Assembly (NCBI GenBank): GCA_017354895.1
Contig: CP071493.1
Coordinates: forward strand, 1,178,001-1,242,000
From: Podospora comata
Taxonomy: Eukaryota > Ascomycota > Sordariomycetes > Sordariales > Podosporaceae
Reading direction: 5' to 3'
Length of the DNA stretch: 64,000 nucleotides
Under the pieces are notes generated by a model. That model worked only from the letters and a program-made list of their open reading frames with translations, did not search any database and was not told the DNA's origin. The position numbers and the translations under genes are program-made. Within the stretch, counting starts at the first letter, position 1. Each line of letters starts with the position of its first letter. Below, one piece after another: positions 23,746-37,926 of the stretch.

Positions 23746-26700
23746 TATTTTAGCCTCAGGTTCAAGCAAAGATCCAAAGAAGATGGCGGGGTTGTGAAGG
23801 GCGTTCTCTCGAGATTGTAGTGATGTTACAGTCACTGACACTGGGGCAAGCAGGAGGGATCTCACCTTATACGCTGGACTCAATGCCTTGGAGACAATTC
23901 TGAGTGCGGCCCAGGCGTGGGGCAGAGTGCGGCGTTGAAGAGAAGGGGGAAGCTTGAGACAGAGGAGCTGACCTGACAGGCAAGGAGGAGATGCCGGGAA
24001 TCTATATTCAGAGAGAGGACGGGAAGATCGGAGCTTGCCAGTGGGGCCCAGGGGGTCAACGCCGGGGGTGTGTCTTCCCCAGTTCGAGAATGCTTTTGCT
24101 ACACTAGGAAGAACCCCATGTGAATGATGAGGGCACTCTTTGAGCAGTGCCACACACCTCGCCGTGTTTGTACTTGCGCACTGCGTATGCGGGAGTGGCC
24201 CCAGGCAGGTACCCATGTACAAGTACGCACCAAAGTGACAAGGCTTTCCCAAACATGGGGGCAGTTAACCGCCCGTCCACAGTTCGACATATACTGTGTC
24301 TTCACAAAAGCAGACACACGCAACAGCCTATACCAACTGGAATCGAAACCAAAACAGAAATCGACAAAGCCACTGCTGTTCGAACGGAGCGGTTAGTGAG
24401 AGCGGCCGGAAGACACACTGGCAGCTCTTAGACGAGGCTCATTCCCAGAGTTGGTCGCCATTGCTATGGCCCATCTCTCGTCTCGAAAGGCATTCTTCCC
24501 CAGGCCTGCGATCTTCCATGCAGCAGCCCAGGAACAAGCCCATCAAGGAGGGGTGTATCGTAGCCAAGATCATCCTGATTGATGGCTAGACAGACGGCTT
24601 GCTCCACAGGCTCAGACTGGCTCAAGAACGAGTAAACGTGGGGATGCGCCGCGGGGACCGAGAGAGGCAATCCATGAAGCTTGGCGCCCAACAGGGCAGA
24701 CACGGAACGTTGTCTTGGATGCATCCAGCACGCAGGGAGGTCAATTCCAGGACAAATTATTAATGCAGAAACGGCAGAGAATGTACCTGTTAGCGTTTGC
24801 TTGATCGGGCAGAGAGCACCACTCCCAAAATTGAGCCCCGAGCTCAGGCGGCGATAGGGCTCTAGCTTTGGGGGACGAGAGGGGTCCTTGAACCCGAACA
24901 AGGGGGACGCTGTCTTGGCCAGGAGACCAGTCTCCCCCCGGGAGCTCCAATTGTGAAGGCGGCGGAGACAAGAGCTGCAGGGTGCTAATAAGGTGTCACC
25001 AAAGGTGGGGTGCACGACATGGGTGTTGAATCAACCCTTGAATACTGTATTTACCGTAACAGCATGTTACCGAGCAGCTGGAGTAGGTACCGTGACAACA
25101 ACCACAATCACCACCGAGATGGTGTGTAGACCCTGGCTGGGAGAGGACGACAGAGAGCTTGAGCTTAATCCAGAGCCCTTGTTGCGCCACCAATGTGGGA
25201 CACCTTATCCAAACAGCCGCCCTTCTTGCTGTTGGTGGCTCATAGACGCCAAAAGGAACCGTCCGCCCGCCTGGCATATGTTCATCGTGGATGCTTGCCA
25301 TAACCGCGAGCTAGCAGCCAACTGCGTAGTTTAGGGCTGTCCCGGCGTCTATTTCGTGTGTCTGTATGGTATCCGACAAAGTGATGGTGAGTTATCAGAT
25401 GGTGTTGTCAGAAGCGCTGGACAAATGCCGAGTCCCAGTTGCGGTAAATACTGGTGATTGTGAGCATAGAGATCGACCGTTCAGCCGTCACAGGGTCGGG
25501 GACAAGACGTGGGGAGTTTGGTAGAGGTGGTTGTACGAGACTAGACAGAATTACCCCGCAGAACTGTATGATGTAGAACTTCGAGTCCGTGAAGGTGCCT
25601 TTCTGCTCACCGCTTGCACTCCATTTCATTTACCGGCCCACGGCGGCCAGAAACGGGACCGTGAGGATGATGTGTAGCCGCAAGGTGGTGAGAAAATGGC
25701 CTCTTGGAAGAACTGGCTGTGAAACCATGAAACGGCTGTGCCAGTCATACCCTGAGACTGTCGTACTGGGAGAGAGGCTGTGTCACCTCAACCACACCTT
25801 CACGTCTGGCCCGACAATCGCTGCCGAGCTGTAGCAGTAGTAGAAGAGAAAATGGCATGCCATCGAGGTAAAAAAGCGGTCAGAGAGAGAGACGTGCTGA
25901 AGAGATGCCTCACATGGTGAATGAATGGAAGCCACATGCAAGCGCCATCACTGATGGTGCAAGATGCTGCTTTGAAATTGGCCATCTTGTCTTGCGTGCG
26001 TCGATGCAATGGTGGATGCCGCGGGATTAGGCCGGCTTTAGGCTGGAGGGGAGGGTGGGGAACTATAGAGCCAATCATAGCACTCCTTCTGAAGAAGGAA
26101 ATCGATGACTATCGTGCATGGGCCATCGTATGTTTCCACAATGTTTCGCTCGCCTTTGGGCTCGCACCCCAATGCAACATCTTGGCCAATCTTTATCCCC
26201 CAAAGGCTCAAGGGCCAGCCACGACAACAACCCTCCAAGCATCCAAGACACGACAAATGCTCAACACGAAAAGAACCTTACGTATTCCTCGGCTATCCCA
26301 GAACCACCACTGCTGACTATGATTCTCTTTTAGTGTTCTCCAAGACGCTGTGTAGAAATCCGTCTTGTGCCTTTCACTACCTCGAGGCTTTGTTTCTTCT
26401 CACTCTTCTCCCTCACGGGCTCTAAAAACAGCCATGGCTTGTTTCGAACCCTTCGCCGAGCGTGGCACAGAGCCGGTCGGCCGGTCGGCCATCTGCGTCC
26501 TTCAGGGCAGTGAAAGCTGTGTGGCCCGGGTACCACAGCTTTGGCGGTTGGCGCTTGAGGTGCGGCAATCGTCAAGGGAGCCAATCTCGTCGATTACCGG
26601 TCCGCCGGGTACACTAGCCCGCTTAAGCGCGTCTGCCAACCTGAACCTCTTCACAACTGAGATGATGAACTCGAAGAATCCGCATGATAGCCGCCTGCCT

Positions 26701-29700
26701 GAGAACTATTGAGTTTGGGGCCCTTGGATCTATCTACTATCAGTGTGCGACTCGACCAGTTGAGATAAGGTTTCCGAAAATCAGGAGAGATGATGAACTC
26801 TCGCCCATCGCGCTTAAGCAGAGCCGCCATTGGCTGCAGAGGCGAGTTTATGCAGCCATCACCACCAACAGCCGCTGGTTAACGCGCCCACATTGTGGGA
26901 AAACGCGGGGAAAGGGCGAGGTCAGTATGGAAGGCATTGTATCCTTGAAGGGCTTCCCAGAGAGCGATATACGAAAAACGAAAAACGAGATACACCTGGT
27001 CCTGAGATGATGTTCCACGCCGAAACCCATCGGGGCCTTCAGCTTGACCATGTTGTCATGACACGGCATTGCGCTAATGCTGGGCGTTGTCCCGTCCCGC
27101 AACTAGCTCTGTCAGTTCGCCAATCAAGCCTTCCACTACAGGGTCCTCGACAGATAGACTTTCTACTTTTGGCTGTCACCCACCCCGGCAGATGCTCCAT
27201 CACAGTCATGAAATGAAGCCATTATCTGACCCTGCTGGCAGTGCAATACAACTCAGCTTGTCTAAAACTTGACAGTCTCTTTTTCTTATCGAGAAACCCG
27301 TGACGCGTCCTTCCCACGGAAACCCAGTGCCTGTCCAGCTTCGAGAAAGCAACGGGTCCCGTTCGGGGCAAGCTTGGGCCGCAGAGTTGCAGTTGATGTG
27401 AGAACTCTGCAGGCAAGCGCCCTCGCAGCATTGCTGGGAGCGAATCTTTGCTCCCATTGGTCACCGACGGGCTGTCAACTGCAGCGGACCACACCACGAG
27501 TTCATTATGGAGGAGCAGACGACCGCACGCCTGTTCCAGGTTTCAGTCTCGGCCCTGAAATCCGAAGTTCCGGCCCCGGGCCTAAGGGACCGAGAACTCT
27601 CCGTCGTATCCCGCCATCAGCATTTTGCCCGGTTTTCGTCCCTGGCCATGCCACCGTGTGCTTGGCTTTCCATTTCGTCAGCTGTGCTGCATGCTGGCCG
27701 CCGGGCACACTTGATGAAATGTAGGTAACGCAAAAATCACCAACAAACTTTGTCAAGTACCGTCCCGCCCCGTGTGAAGCCGCCTCCACGGACCCGGTGC
27801 TTTGGAACGATGCAATAAGGATCACAACAGCTTGCAACGGATGCGGCCATGTCCCTCGGGGAGCGAGTCGTCTATCGTCTTCTTGCGCCCGGCTGTGGTC
27901 ATAAATTGACCCCACGCACCTTGGCAGCAGGAGTAGAAAACCCCCAATTGTTATCGGCCTAGGAAGGGACGGTGGAAGATGACATCCCCACTGGCTTCGC
28001 GTCGGCCCGTCTTTGGTGCTCTTGTCAGAATCGATGTATCAATGCGACATGGGGCCCATGGACAAAGATTATCATCACGATCAAGTTGTTGATCCACACA
28101 ACTGTTGGATAGGCCTATCGTGTCCAGTGCTTCGGACCCAGATGCAGACGGGGAAACCAGGGCTGACATCCGGCCTTCTCATGGACTGCGACTGGATACA
28201 GCTTGCCCATCGAGTTCATTTCCACACCGCCGCCCTTATCTGCTACCCCTCAGTTCGAATATTCGTCGCCTCGGGACATCACCATCCGTCAAGCACGGCA
28301 GTGTCGCTGACGGTGGCTGTTCGATTTTACCAAGTTGAAGGATGACCCTGTTGCACAACATTGGGAATAGAGACCCAGCAGAAGCGAAGGCGCGTCACAG
28401 AGTGTTGGGGACAAAAGATGACGAACTCCTACCCGCAGTCGTGTAACGAAAGCTAGGTCCTCTTCGTCATAGAGAGCGCGGTTCAAGATAAGCTTGTGCG
28501 ACAAGGCTTGCTTGTGCAACTGTCATTCCACGTAACACACACACCCGGCTATCGAAAAGCCCTCAAGCCTTCTCGGGAGGATATTGAAGATCGGAATTGA
28601 GAAGATCAACCGCGTGTTGCGGTGACTCTATCATTTACAATTAGCCGGCCATGATTCAGTACATACATTGACCATGCAGCTCACGTCCTATCAGCCACCG
28701 AGGCTGAGGCCAGCGAGGGTTAGTACGAGTATCATGCAGCCCTGTCAAACCAGAGCCATAGAAAAGCTACAAATCTACAAAAAGTGGTCTTATTCACGCC
28801 GACTGATACCAGGCGGCAACCCAACATATTGAAGCGTCGTCGTCGTCACCCGTATGCTTGTTCAAGATGAGGTGGAGCTGAGTGGTATCGATATTTGAAA
28901 TATGGCTATGGTCTTACGAAAACAGCAGTCCACATTGCCGAATCATTTGTCAGCCCCGCCAACCTTCAGCGTCTGAGTCCTCTATTCCTATTGGCCAGCC
29001 CGTCCAAGAATCGAACTTCCTTCTACAGAAGAAGGTCCGTGATTGGTCGGTTTCACTCAGAGCAGCCCATGAACACCAAAGCTGGTTCACGTACTGGAAC
29101 ATGTGCGGTTCTCGTCCGGCTGTGATGCTTACCAGCGACCTCTCAACCAGAAGCATGTCGATGTACTTGGCGGGCCCACTACACAGCCTTTATTCTTACC
29201 TCTCACTCACAATTATGCCCCAACCTCTGTGGCCTGTCGAATTTGCAGGGTCTCTCTTCGTCCCCGCTTGGTTCTCGGTTCTCTTTTCCTGACTTCCCAA
29301 GCCCAAGGTGTCGGACGAAGGAGGATTAAGCATGATCATTTTCGTTCTAACCACCTACACTGCTGGAAAAGAAGCCTGCGGCGCTGTTTCTTTGACCATC
29401 ATATGGGCGAGATCTTGGGCACAATGGAAATCATGACCAAGAGATTGTTCATTGGAATCAAGAATCCCCTTTACTTCTTCACAATCCCCTCATTCTCTAT
29501 GAAGAAACTATTTACATTCCCAGACACATACTGGAAATTACCGGCGGCGTAGTTGAACAGCGAGTGTTGTCGACTCTTGCCCCCCAGAAGCTGAAAGGCG
29601 GCACCGAGGTCAAGGACCTGAGATGGTCGGCGATGGGTTTGATCCTCACTGGGGTAGTGTAAGGCCCTCCCGCCGAGACGGAAACCAGACCATTCACTCT

Positions 29701-32700
29701 ACTCGCCTCAATGCTCGGTGGCGCAACCCTAATCTTCCGCTCATCGATCATCAGAGCCCCCCTGGTGTCTCTGTTTTTGTGGCTAGACGTCGCGAGTCCC
29801 GGGGAGAGCCTGCCATTGCTTGGTAACCTCGGAGAGAGCCTCACAAGCAGGAGGCAAGCACCTGGTCATGTTTAACAAGCCACAGTTGGTTTGGAGTCAA
29901 ATCGATTGCCGCGAATAGACATTCGTCTGCTGCTTTGGAATCGTGCTGGCGGCCGCGCCTTATGAGAGGGTTCCGTCCCTACTCCACTGCTGCTGCCCTA
30001 TCAGATGGGCACAAGCACTTCGGTAGACGCCCTGCAAGGCAGTGGGTTCTCGGGCAGACATGGGGGCCGGAAGCATCACCATCTTCTCAGGGTTTTTCTT
30101 TTCGCCTTGGTGCGGTCATTTGCTCCGGAGCCGGTTCCCTCCAGCCTGGAACAACCAATTCGCGCTGCAGAGGCCCCTGCTGCCTGTCTTGCCGTGTGCT
30201 ATACGGAGACAAAAAGCAGGACGATTGGATCACATTGCAGATGCAGTCATCAACAATTCAGAAGAAAGGGCATAGTCACCAGAGGACGCGTATGTAATCG
30301 TGATAGTCCCAAGTCGCGGTGTAGGGGTGGGAGCGGAGAGCGTGACATCTTCGGGAGGCTGGAGCCTTTCCCGTCACTGCGGATACATGCGGAGGTGTTA
30401 TCATTCTCTGATCTATCCACGTTCCGTCATATCTACGGCCTTCGGACAAACATATCCAGAATGAACCGCCAGTGCCTGAGGAGCCTAAATCCTTCGAATA
30501 TCAGCACGGGGCTGTAGTTGTCCTTGTGAGACCATACCTAATTCTGGAGGCCCCGATGTATCTGCATGCCCTCTCCATCATTGATCAAGCTGCTTGGGGG
30601 CCTGAATAGTGGTTGTCGTCCATGGTGATCTTCTCGGTGTACATTGAGTGTCCTATGAGACTTCTTGATGTGCATTACGGTCCCAATTTCCCCCTTTTAG
30701 CATCACCGTTGTCACGGCCAGCATCAATATCAACTCAATGCAGGCCACTCTGCATCTATCATGCCGCCGTCCCAGTCGATACACACATAACCTATCTGGG
30801 ATGTAACCCCGGGCCGGTTGTGGCCTCATGGCATCTTTCTTGGTTCCCTGACTCGCGGGCGATCGTCGAGGAAAGGGCCATCCAGCCCTATCCGCAGTTT
30901 ACCCGTCAAGATCAAGATGAAACTCGGCTACCGACTTGCTTCCTTGACCGTCCCTAGAGCTAGTCCATTCGCACTGTTCTCTCAGCGTGGACAGCCGGTT
31001 GATTCTGCAGCTTCACTCCGTCCAAACATCAAATAGCAAGCAAGAAACAGGTCAAGCCAGATAAAACCAAGATTTAACGCCACGTTGTCGTCAACAGATG
31101 GATGATTAGAGTCATGTGTGGTGGGGGCGTTGGAGAAGATACTGTTGGTTCTCTGCCCGCTTTCATTTTCGGATAGAAAAACAAGCGCCCGCTCCACACC
31201 CTTCTGCTCCCAACAGGCGCACCCCCCTCCCCCCCCCCGCCGAAGGAAACAAGAATCTCACTCGTCCCATGCGGCCCCGTTTGATGGGAAATGAAGCCGA
31301 CTAAGCACTTTGATCCTCTGACTGCAGAAACTTAAGCGCGCCTAACAAGCTAAACAAGCATGTCTCCTGCATTAGAGCAGCCACAAGCCGCGGCAAGGGA
31401 AGGTCACATTACCAGTTACTTGACTGTACCTTATCCGGAGGCACGTACAGCAGAGAAAACCTGGGGGCCGGGGAATCTGACCTGTCGTGTGGGAGTGAGG
31501 GTCTGGGGAAAGACGGCGGTTCGGCGGAACTGTGAGCTGGGTGATTGGGAAGCAGCAACTGCCGCCTTTTGGAACCAGACTTCCAGGCGACAGTCAGGGG
31601 ACTCATCATCGACAGGCAAGCAGCTCACTACTGAACTGAGGCTGCCAAAGGGAGGGTACCTATCCGCACACAACACAAGTTCGTCACAGCGATTATCAGG
31701 CAACCTCAACAACCACTTCGAATACTCACCACTCCCTTCCGGAGAGTTTTCCGCCTGACCGGTCGGGCTCGGGTCTATGATGAGAGGAGTCGGAAGGATA
31801 GACAGCGCCGGTAGGATCATTTACCTCGCCTGTTGTACCAGACTCTGAAGTAGCTTGGTGGTAACGTCACGCGTGACCACTCAATCATTGAACCCTTACA
31901 AAGCAGCCGTATCATTGATACCATACCGTAATTACGATCACTCACCGGTCTGGCCCCTTAAATCCGGCCAGCCATGGTCCATCGAAATACGACTGACAGC
32001 ATCGCATAGGAGAGGATCAGCTGATCAGATGATCTTCATCATGTCGACCACAAAGCAACACCTGGACTGGCTGCAGATCGGGCTTATTACACTTCACTTT
32101 CAGACTGCTTGTGAAGGCAAGCATGCTGTCAAAGTCCACACAGTATGAACATTGTTCAACCGCAAATCTCACTATCGAGGAGCTACTAGGTATGCTACAA
32201 CCTAGGACGAAAACCGACATATCCTTCGAAGCAAGCCGAGACGAGTCGAGAGCGGGCTTTTTCTGCGGCCACTTTCGACCATCCACAGGTTTATGTTTCA
32301 GCCCTAGGAGTTACCGAACGGGCATGGCGTTGTCCCCTATCTGCAGCAAGTTTGTCATCTTGTGAGTGGTTGACGGGGAATAAAGCGGTGATGATGAACA
32401 AGTGGTGGTATCGGCACCCGCGGGTGACCGTTGAGCTGCCTCTCCAGCAAGTCGACGATGTGACCGGCGCCCACCAACTTCTACACTTTTTGCTCTGTTG
32501 CAAAAACTGTAGCTTCCAACATCATCCACTCTCTAGTCTCGAATATACGATTCGACGAACCATCGCAGCTCGATAGTGCTTACCTACAAGAGTTCAACAG
32601 ACATGGGTATACGTACTCTTCCCTCTTGTCAGACTAACAAAATGGAACTGTGCATATCTACGGTAACCTCATGGTACGACAATGGAGAGGCATGAACTCA

Positions 32701-35325
32701 CCAATTTGATATTCAATCCCTAACAAAACAAACGGGGAACTTTTCGAGGGTTATCTCCCTTTTCGAGTTCATTAGCTTCTCTCCTGTTCCTGTCTATGGG
32801 GTAGACTAATGATACCTTACACTAACCGCCTCGCCAACAACAACGCCCTCACATATCCCGCTCACAGGGTAGCTAGCTGCCGCTGTATTATTCGCTGATC
32901 GGTCCTTTTGTTCCTGACACTTTTGTTATTTACACACTTAAGCCCATTCCGGTAGTATAGTATGATATGACTGCACAGGAGACAGGGTAATGCAGGGCTA
33001 GTGGGTAAGGTACACGTATACCCATGTTCAATAGTGATCCTCAAAATCACATTTGTTGATGTCTCCGGGCTACCTAGCGAGAAAAGCACCTTACATACAT
33101 GAAGCATGTGGACATCAACAACATCAACTGCCTCTTCGTGCCGTGAGCCGGCGGTAAGACCAAACGAAAATGCATGCAACGTGGGGTCGCCAGACAGCAA
33201 CAACAACACCAACAATTTCCAGAGACAATTTTCGTGTTCTAGAAGCGGCACGCGAGAGAGAACACGCAAGAAAACGCCTGCGAGGGTGTGGCGTAGCACT
33301 TTTTCTCTCTCCCTTTTCACCACCGCTCACTTACACTACATATGCGCACTAAACAGTTTTAGCTCTAGCTCTCGATAACCGCCCGGTGGCACCCCCAGCG
33401 CCGCCGCAACGGTCATTGCCGAAAGAGAGGAGGTTCTTTTTCTCACCCACGCAAAATACCTAATGCTTGCATTGTACCTGCTTGCTTTAACCCCAAAAGC
33501 AGATCGACCAGTTAGATTTCTTGCTCTGAAAAGAGATATATTCCATCAGAGGTCAACGTCCTGTCTTGGCGCTTAAACACAGCAGCGTTGTCATTGCAGC
33601 ATCTTGGGGGTTGATTGCCTACCTTACCTGACCATCAAATCGTAAATATGAACGGAAAAAAAAAGACAAGACTTTTGTGGCTGAGAACCCTACATATCCC
33701 CATCATCATCATCTTGGGGGCGGCACGCCATACAAACACAAGATCTCTACATGATGAAAAAGGTGACGACGGCTTGGAGCGCACAAGGCTTGATTCCATT
33801 CCAAACAAGCATGATATACTGTTACCCGGGAATAAACAAACACATTCACAATAAGCTAGCTCATCCCCTTCCCCCCCCCCCCACGTCTGCCATGCGCCCT
33901 CCCGTCTCTTGTTAGCTCAAATAGCTCACCGGCCTTCACCGCGGTGGGCTACCAACCTTGTTAGTTCACCCTTCCAGAATCCTCCCTATCTTGGATTTGG
34001 GGCGGCGGCGAGGTCGCCACGCGAGAAGCGGCGCTGTTGAGACACTAGAGCGGAGACATGGGATGAACAACAAGGGCAGGCAGGCGGGCGGTGGTTGTTG
34101 GCGGTCTTGTCCGTCCATTCTGTCTGGTTACAGTGTACGAAGCTTGAATTGCGCGGCCTGGCGCAGTGAGGTAGGTGGTGGTGGTGGTGGTGGCCTGTAT
34201 CATGAGGCAGATTTTCAGGGTTGCAAATTTACCTTACCGAGAGGCCAGTGTGTGGCTGTGTGTGTGTTCATGATAACTATCTTACCACCGCCTGCCGAGA
34301 TGGATCAATGTACGTTATCGGGTAGCAAGCAATTACGAGCGCGGTTCAGCCCCTCAGAGATAGCAACAAACCACTCTCAAGTCTGAAAAGGGAAACAAGA
34401 AGCAAAAGAGGATCAAAATAGTGAAATTGTCTTGTTGTGATCCAATCATGCAATCTTTCCTCATCAAAGCAAACTGATAAGAATGGAAAGAAGGGAGGGA
34501 ATGGGCAGTGAACGTTTCGTAATAAGGAGGAAAATAATAGAAGAGCGGGCGATCTAAAATGAGATTGGTAGGGGAACGGCAGTTTTAGAAGTATGCCTCC
34601 AAGCCACCTCCGCCAATCCTTCGACTTCCCCCTGAGGCAAGACCTGAGGAAGAAAGGGGTATCACTGCTATCCAGTCATGGAGAACTGAGACATGACCGA
34701 GCCGAGAGCTGAGTCTCAGGCGGGAGCGGCCCTGCTGTGACACATGAGGCTGTCTGGCATGTGCTTGAACGAGACCTGGAAACCTGGAAACGTGCTCCTA
34801 GAATGGGTTCTTGAATAGAGTCACATAAGCCTTGCTCACAACAAACACACCGGCGGTCTTGCTATGAGTAGGTGCTGTATCATTCTTCTCGTGCTCCGCT
34901 TGTGCAACTGGCTCTGATATGATGAATTCACGCCAATCCTTCTCGCTTCGAACAACCCTCTACAGGTTACTCCTTTCCATCTTTCAAACTTGAACCCGTG
35001 CTTTTCTTTTCCGACCATAACCAAAACCCAATGTTATAACATTACCTGCCTGACCACCTGACCAGATCCCAACCAGAAAATTACCCATTTCATTACTATG
35101 TGCGCCAAAATATAGTGGTGGGGTATTTCATAAAAAATAATAACCACAGAAACGCAGAGGTTTTGAAAAGAAAACAAAAAAACATATACTTCGTTCAAAG
35201 AAACAATCTGCCCAAAAGAGATGCCAAAAGTGACGGCAAAACCAACCATGCTGTGGGCTTGCTTTCGCAAGCTAGGTATTTCTTACAACAACTGACGATG
35301 TGTCGGTCTTCCCATGAGCGGCACA
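23746..35325. other. About 11.5 kb gene-poor region upstream of the Myb-like gene
   Basis: The first part should be 5' UTR and promoter of the minus-strand Myb-like gene; the last part is the 3' flank of the Zn2Cys6 gene. Frames of 100-180 codons occur (24464-25015 -, 27269-27724 +, 28882-29292 +, 29103-29552 +, 30005-30517 +) but show no motifs, overlap on both strands and lack coherent exon structure. Composition is not strongly AT-rich, so this is not obvious RIP-mutated transposon. A tandem GGTCGGCC pair sits near 26476-26491. I see no tRNA with a proper A and B box. Confidence 0.5.
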
Positions 35326-37926
35326 CTAATTAGCATCGATGGGAGGGACAAAAGTGTAGTTGAAGTCGATCAAGCCGTCCAGCATCCAGTGCTGTGGATC
35401 CCAGACATCATAGGTGGTGGTGGCGTTGCCATAGGGCAAACCGTCCAGCATGGCACCGCCACCACCGAGGGCGGAACCGCCTGCGCTGGGCGTGAGGGCG
35501 CCGTTCGACGTTGCGATTCCTAAGTTTGCGGGGATGCTGTGCGGTGGAGGAGCTAAAGTGGTGTCGAGATGAGTCGAAGAGGCTGATGATTCATTAGCTG
35601 AATCAGGATGCGTAGGCTGCTTGAGAGCTACCAAGGACATTTAGCTTGGAGCGATTCGGTAGGGGAGGGAGGAAAAGAAAGAGCAGGCAAAAGAAAAGAA
35701 TCAAAACTTACCATCGAGCGTACCCCGACCTCTTGCTTGGTACTCTTCTCGCCAATGCCAAATCGAGTCAAATACCAAGCTCATACTATGGCGGCACCGG
35801 ACTTTTAGCTGCAAGCTGTCGTCGATCTCTGGGTTATCGTTGGCCTGGAATGAGGGGCTGATAGCGTCGATACGAGCGCCGTTCCAAATCTGCACCATCA
35901 GTTCGGCTAACCGCCAGTTCAAGTCGTTTTGAATCACGCTGGTGGTTCTGATGGCTCGAATGGCGCCGTGGAACAGGTTTCTGCCCCGCTCAAAGTCGAT
36001 CTGTTTAGCGAAGAAGGATCGCATAAGTTTGAGCAAAGCGAACCCGGCTGCGACCAGCATTTGCTGAATGTAGTTGGTAGCATACTGCAGGAAATAGGAG
36101 TCGCGGACTTGGTACTGATACTCTTGGGGACATTGCGACTGCGATTGCGAATCGCCCTCCAGAATGTAGTCAAGATAGCTGGTGGTGGCCCGCCAAAGAG
36201 CCATCAAGTCGTCCAGGTACGCAGGTGTTTTACTGGAGTCAAAGAAGCCAGCCAGGCGGAGATGAAGACCTGCTGCCCGCAAGTGAAGATTAATGATGGG
36301 TGAGAGGTTCTGTGACAGAATGGAAGCCTGGAGCTCGTTGAACTCGCGACGATACACACGCATCAACATGGCGCGGTGTTCGTCGCCCGCGACACCTCTG
36401 GGGTCGCTGGCATTGCTATACATCTCTTTGGATACCTTGTCGCAGAAGCGTTCTATTTGCAGCCTTGCCTCCAGCTCGGGCCCCAAAGAGAAAAGTCCTG
36501 ATTCGCCGCCGCGAACAGCCAACGTCCAGTCGTACAGCGTCGAAGCCGGCTGACCATACCCTGTACCAATCGTCTGTGCAACAATATTGCACACTGCCCA
36601 AGTCTTGATACGGTCGTGCAGGCCATCATTGTTGAGTTCGACGGCGACTCGAGAAAAGTCGTTGATGTGGTTGGGCCGGTGCAGTCCGATGCCGGTGGCA
36701 ATCTTCATCAGCACCCCGCAAAGGATGTGCGTGGGGTCGGATGATGTAGTGCTGGTAGGCAACGGCCATGTGCAGAGCAGACATAACGCCTTGACAACGT
36801 AGTAGCTCTGTGGAACCTCTCCGATGGTTGTCCAGAGATATCTTGTCAGGGGACCCGAGAGTTTGGTGAGGATGGTGGGATCGGGCAGAAACCTCCTGCT
36901 CGCAACCGCAACGATGGACCAATACAGTAACGGGTGCTGTTGATAGTATTGGTCTGGTGTCTGGTTTGGATTCAGAAATGGTAGGAATGGATGATAGCAG
37001 TTGAAGAACTGGCTGAACAGCAGACTTTCATGTTCTTCTGTGATTCGAAAGTCGTCAAGCTCGCGGGCAATGCGAGGTATCGTATAGGAGCCGCCCCTTT
37101 TGAGATGGAGCAAGGATGACACAGCTTCGTCAGAACCCATCAGGGACGGATTGCGGGTATGCGTATACTGGCTGGCGACGACGGGGGACTGCAGCTGCGA
37201 GTGGATAGCCTCATCATCTTCCTCAACCGCAAAGCCCTGGGCCTTGGCCGCCTGCACGGCACGACGTAGCTTGTCGATCTCCTTCTCCATCTCGGCATGC
37301 TTCGACCTTTTGCCAATGCGTTTGAAGTTGGACTCGATCTTGCACTCGAGTTTGAGGCGGTTGCACCTGGAGCAGCCTTGAAAGGGATCCTGGACGACAT
37401 CGCAGCGCAGCTGGACGGGGGAGAATACGGATACAGAGGTTAGTCGAGAACGAACAGCAGACTACTACTAGACACAAAACGCCAAACAGATGGCGGGAGG
37501 GTGCGCTCCGGAGACCGGGCCGGAGAACGGAGACGGCCGGCCGGCAGCCAGAGTATAATCTAGGGGCATATAGACAAGTGGACTCGGGGCCAGACTCGGC
37601 ACCGGGTCCGGGTTGACGGTTGGATGTGGATGGGATGATGACTCAAAAGACCCTGGGCCTGGGGATGAAAGTAAGCGAGATGCTGTTCTCACCTTTTGCT
37701 GGCGGCACTCATTACAGGCACGCTTGACACCGGGTAGGCGGCGGCCCTTGGCCTCGGGGGAGGCATCACCACGCTCGGTGACATGGTGGTCGTCGTCTTG
37801 GTCGTCGTGGTCGTTGTCCAGCAGACTAGCCGGGCTGCTGTCGATGATGCTCCGTTTCCGCTTGTGAGGACCAGCGCCGTTCGCGCCATGGCTCCGCATG
37901 CCAGCCGCAAACTCGGGGCTTTCCAT
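35326..37926 (-). CDS. Zn2Cys6 transcription factor (Leu3/War1-like group)
   Basis: Three exons, 37926-37693, 37410-35712 and 35627-35326; introns of 282 bp (GTGAGA) and 84 bp (GTAAGT). The product is 744 residues. Residues 31-65 are acidic/basic and disordered. The binuclear zinc cluster spans residues 71-101: ACNECRQQK in exon 1 and LRCD, GCSRCNRLKLEC in exon 2, giving C-x2-C-x6-C-x9-C-x2-C-x6-C; the first intron splits the finger exactly after QQK. A short coiled coil (AEMEKEIDKLRRAVQAAKA) follows as dimerisation element. The middle-homology (fungal_TF_MHR) region starts near residue 200 (EEHESLLFSQFFNCYHPFLP). The C-terminal exon is Gly/Ser/Pro-rich with hydrophobic patches, a plausible activation domain. 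Known: such proteins bind CGG triplets as dimers. The Leu3/War1 placement rests on the linker resemblance only; the target pathway is unknown. Confidence 0.92.

Noticed and set aside
24464-25015. 183-codon minus-strand frame upstream of the Myb-like gene
   Set aside because: Lies in the likely promoter/5' region, no motif, no matching frame beyond it.
28960-29040. tRNA-like B-box (AGTTCGATTC on the minus strand)
   Set aside because: The surrounding bases do not form a T-arm or acceptor stem and no A box is present at the right distance.
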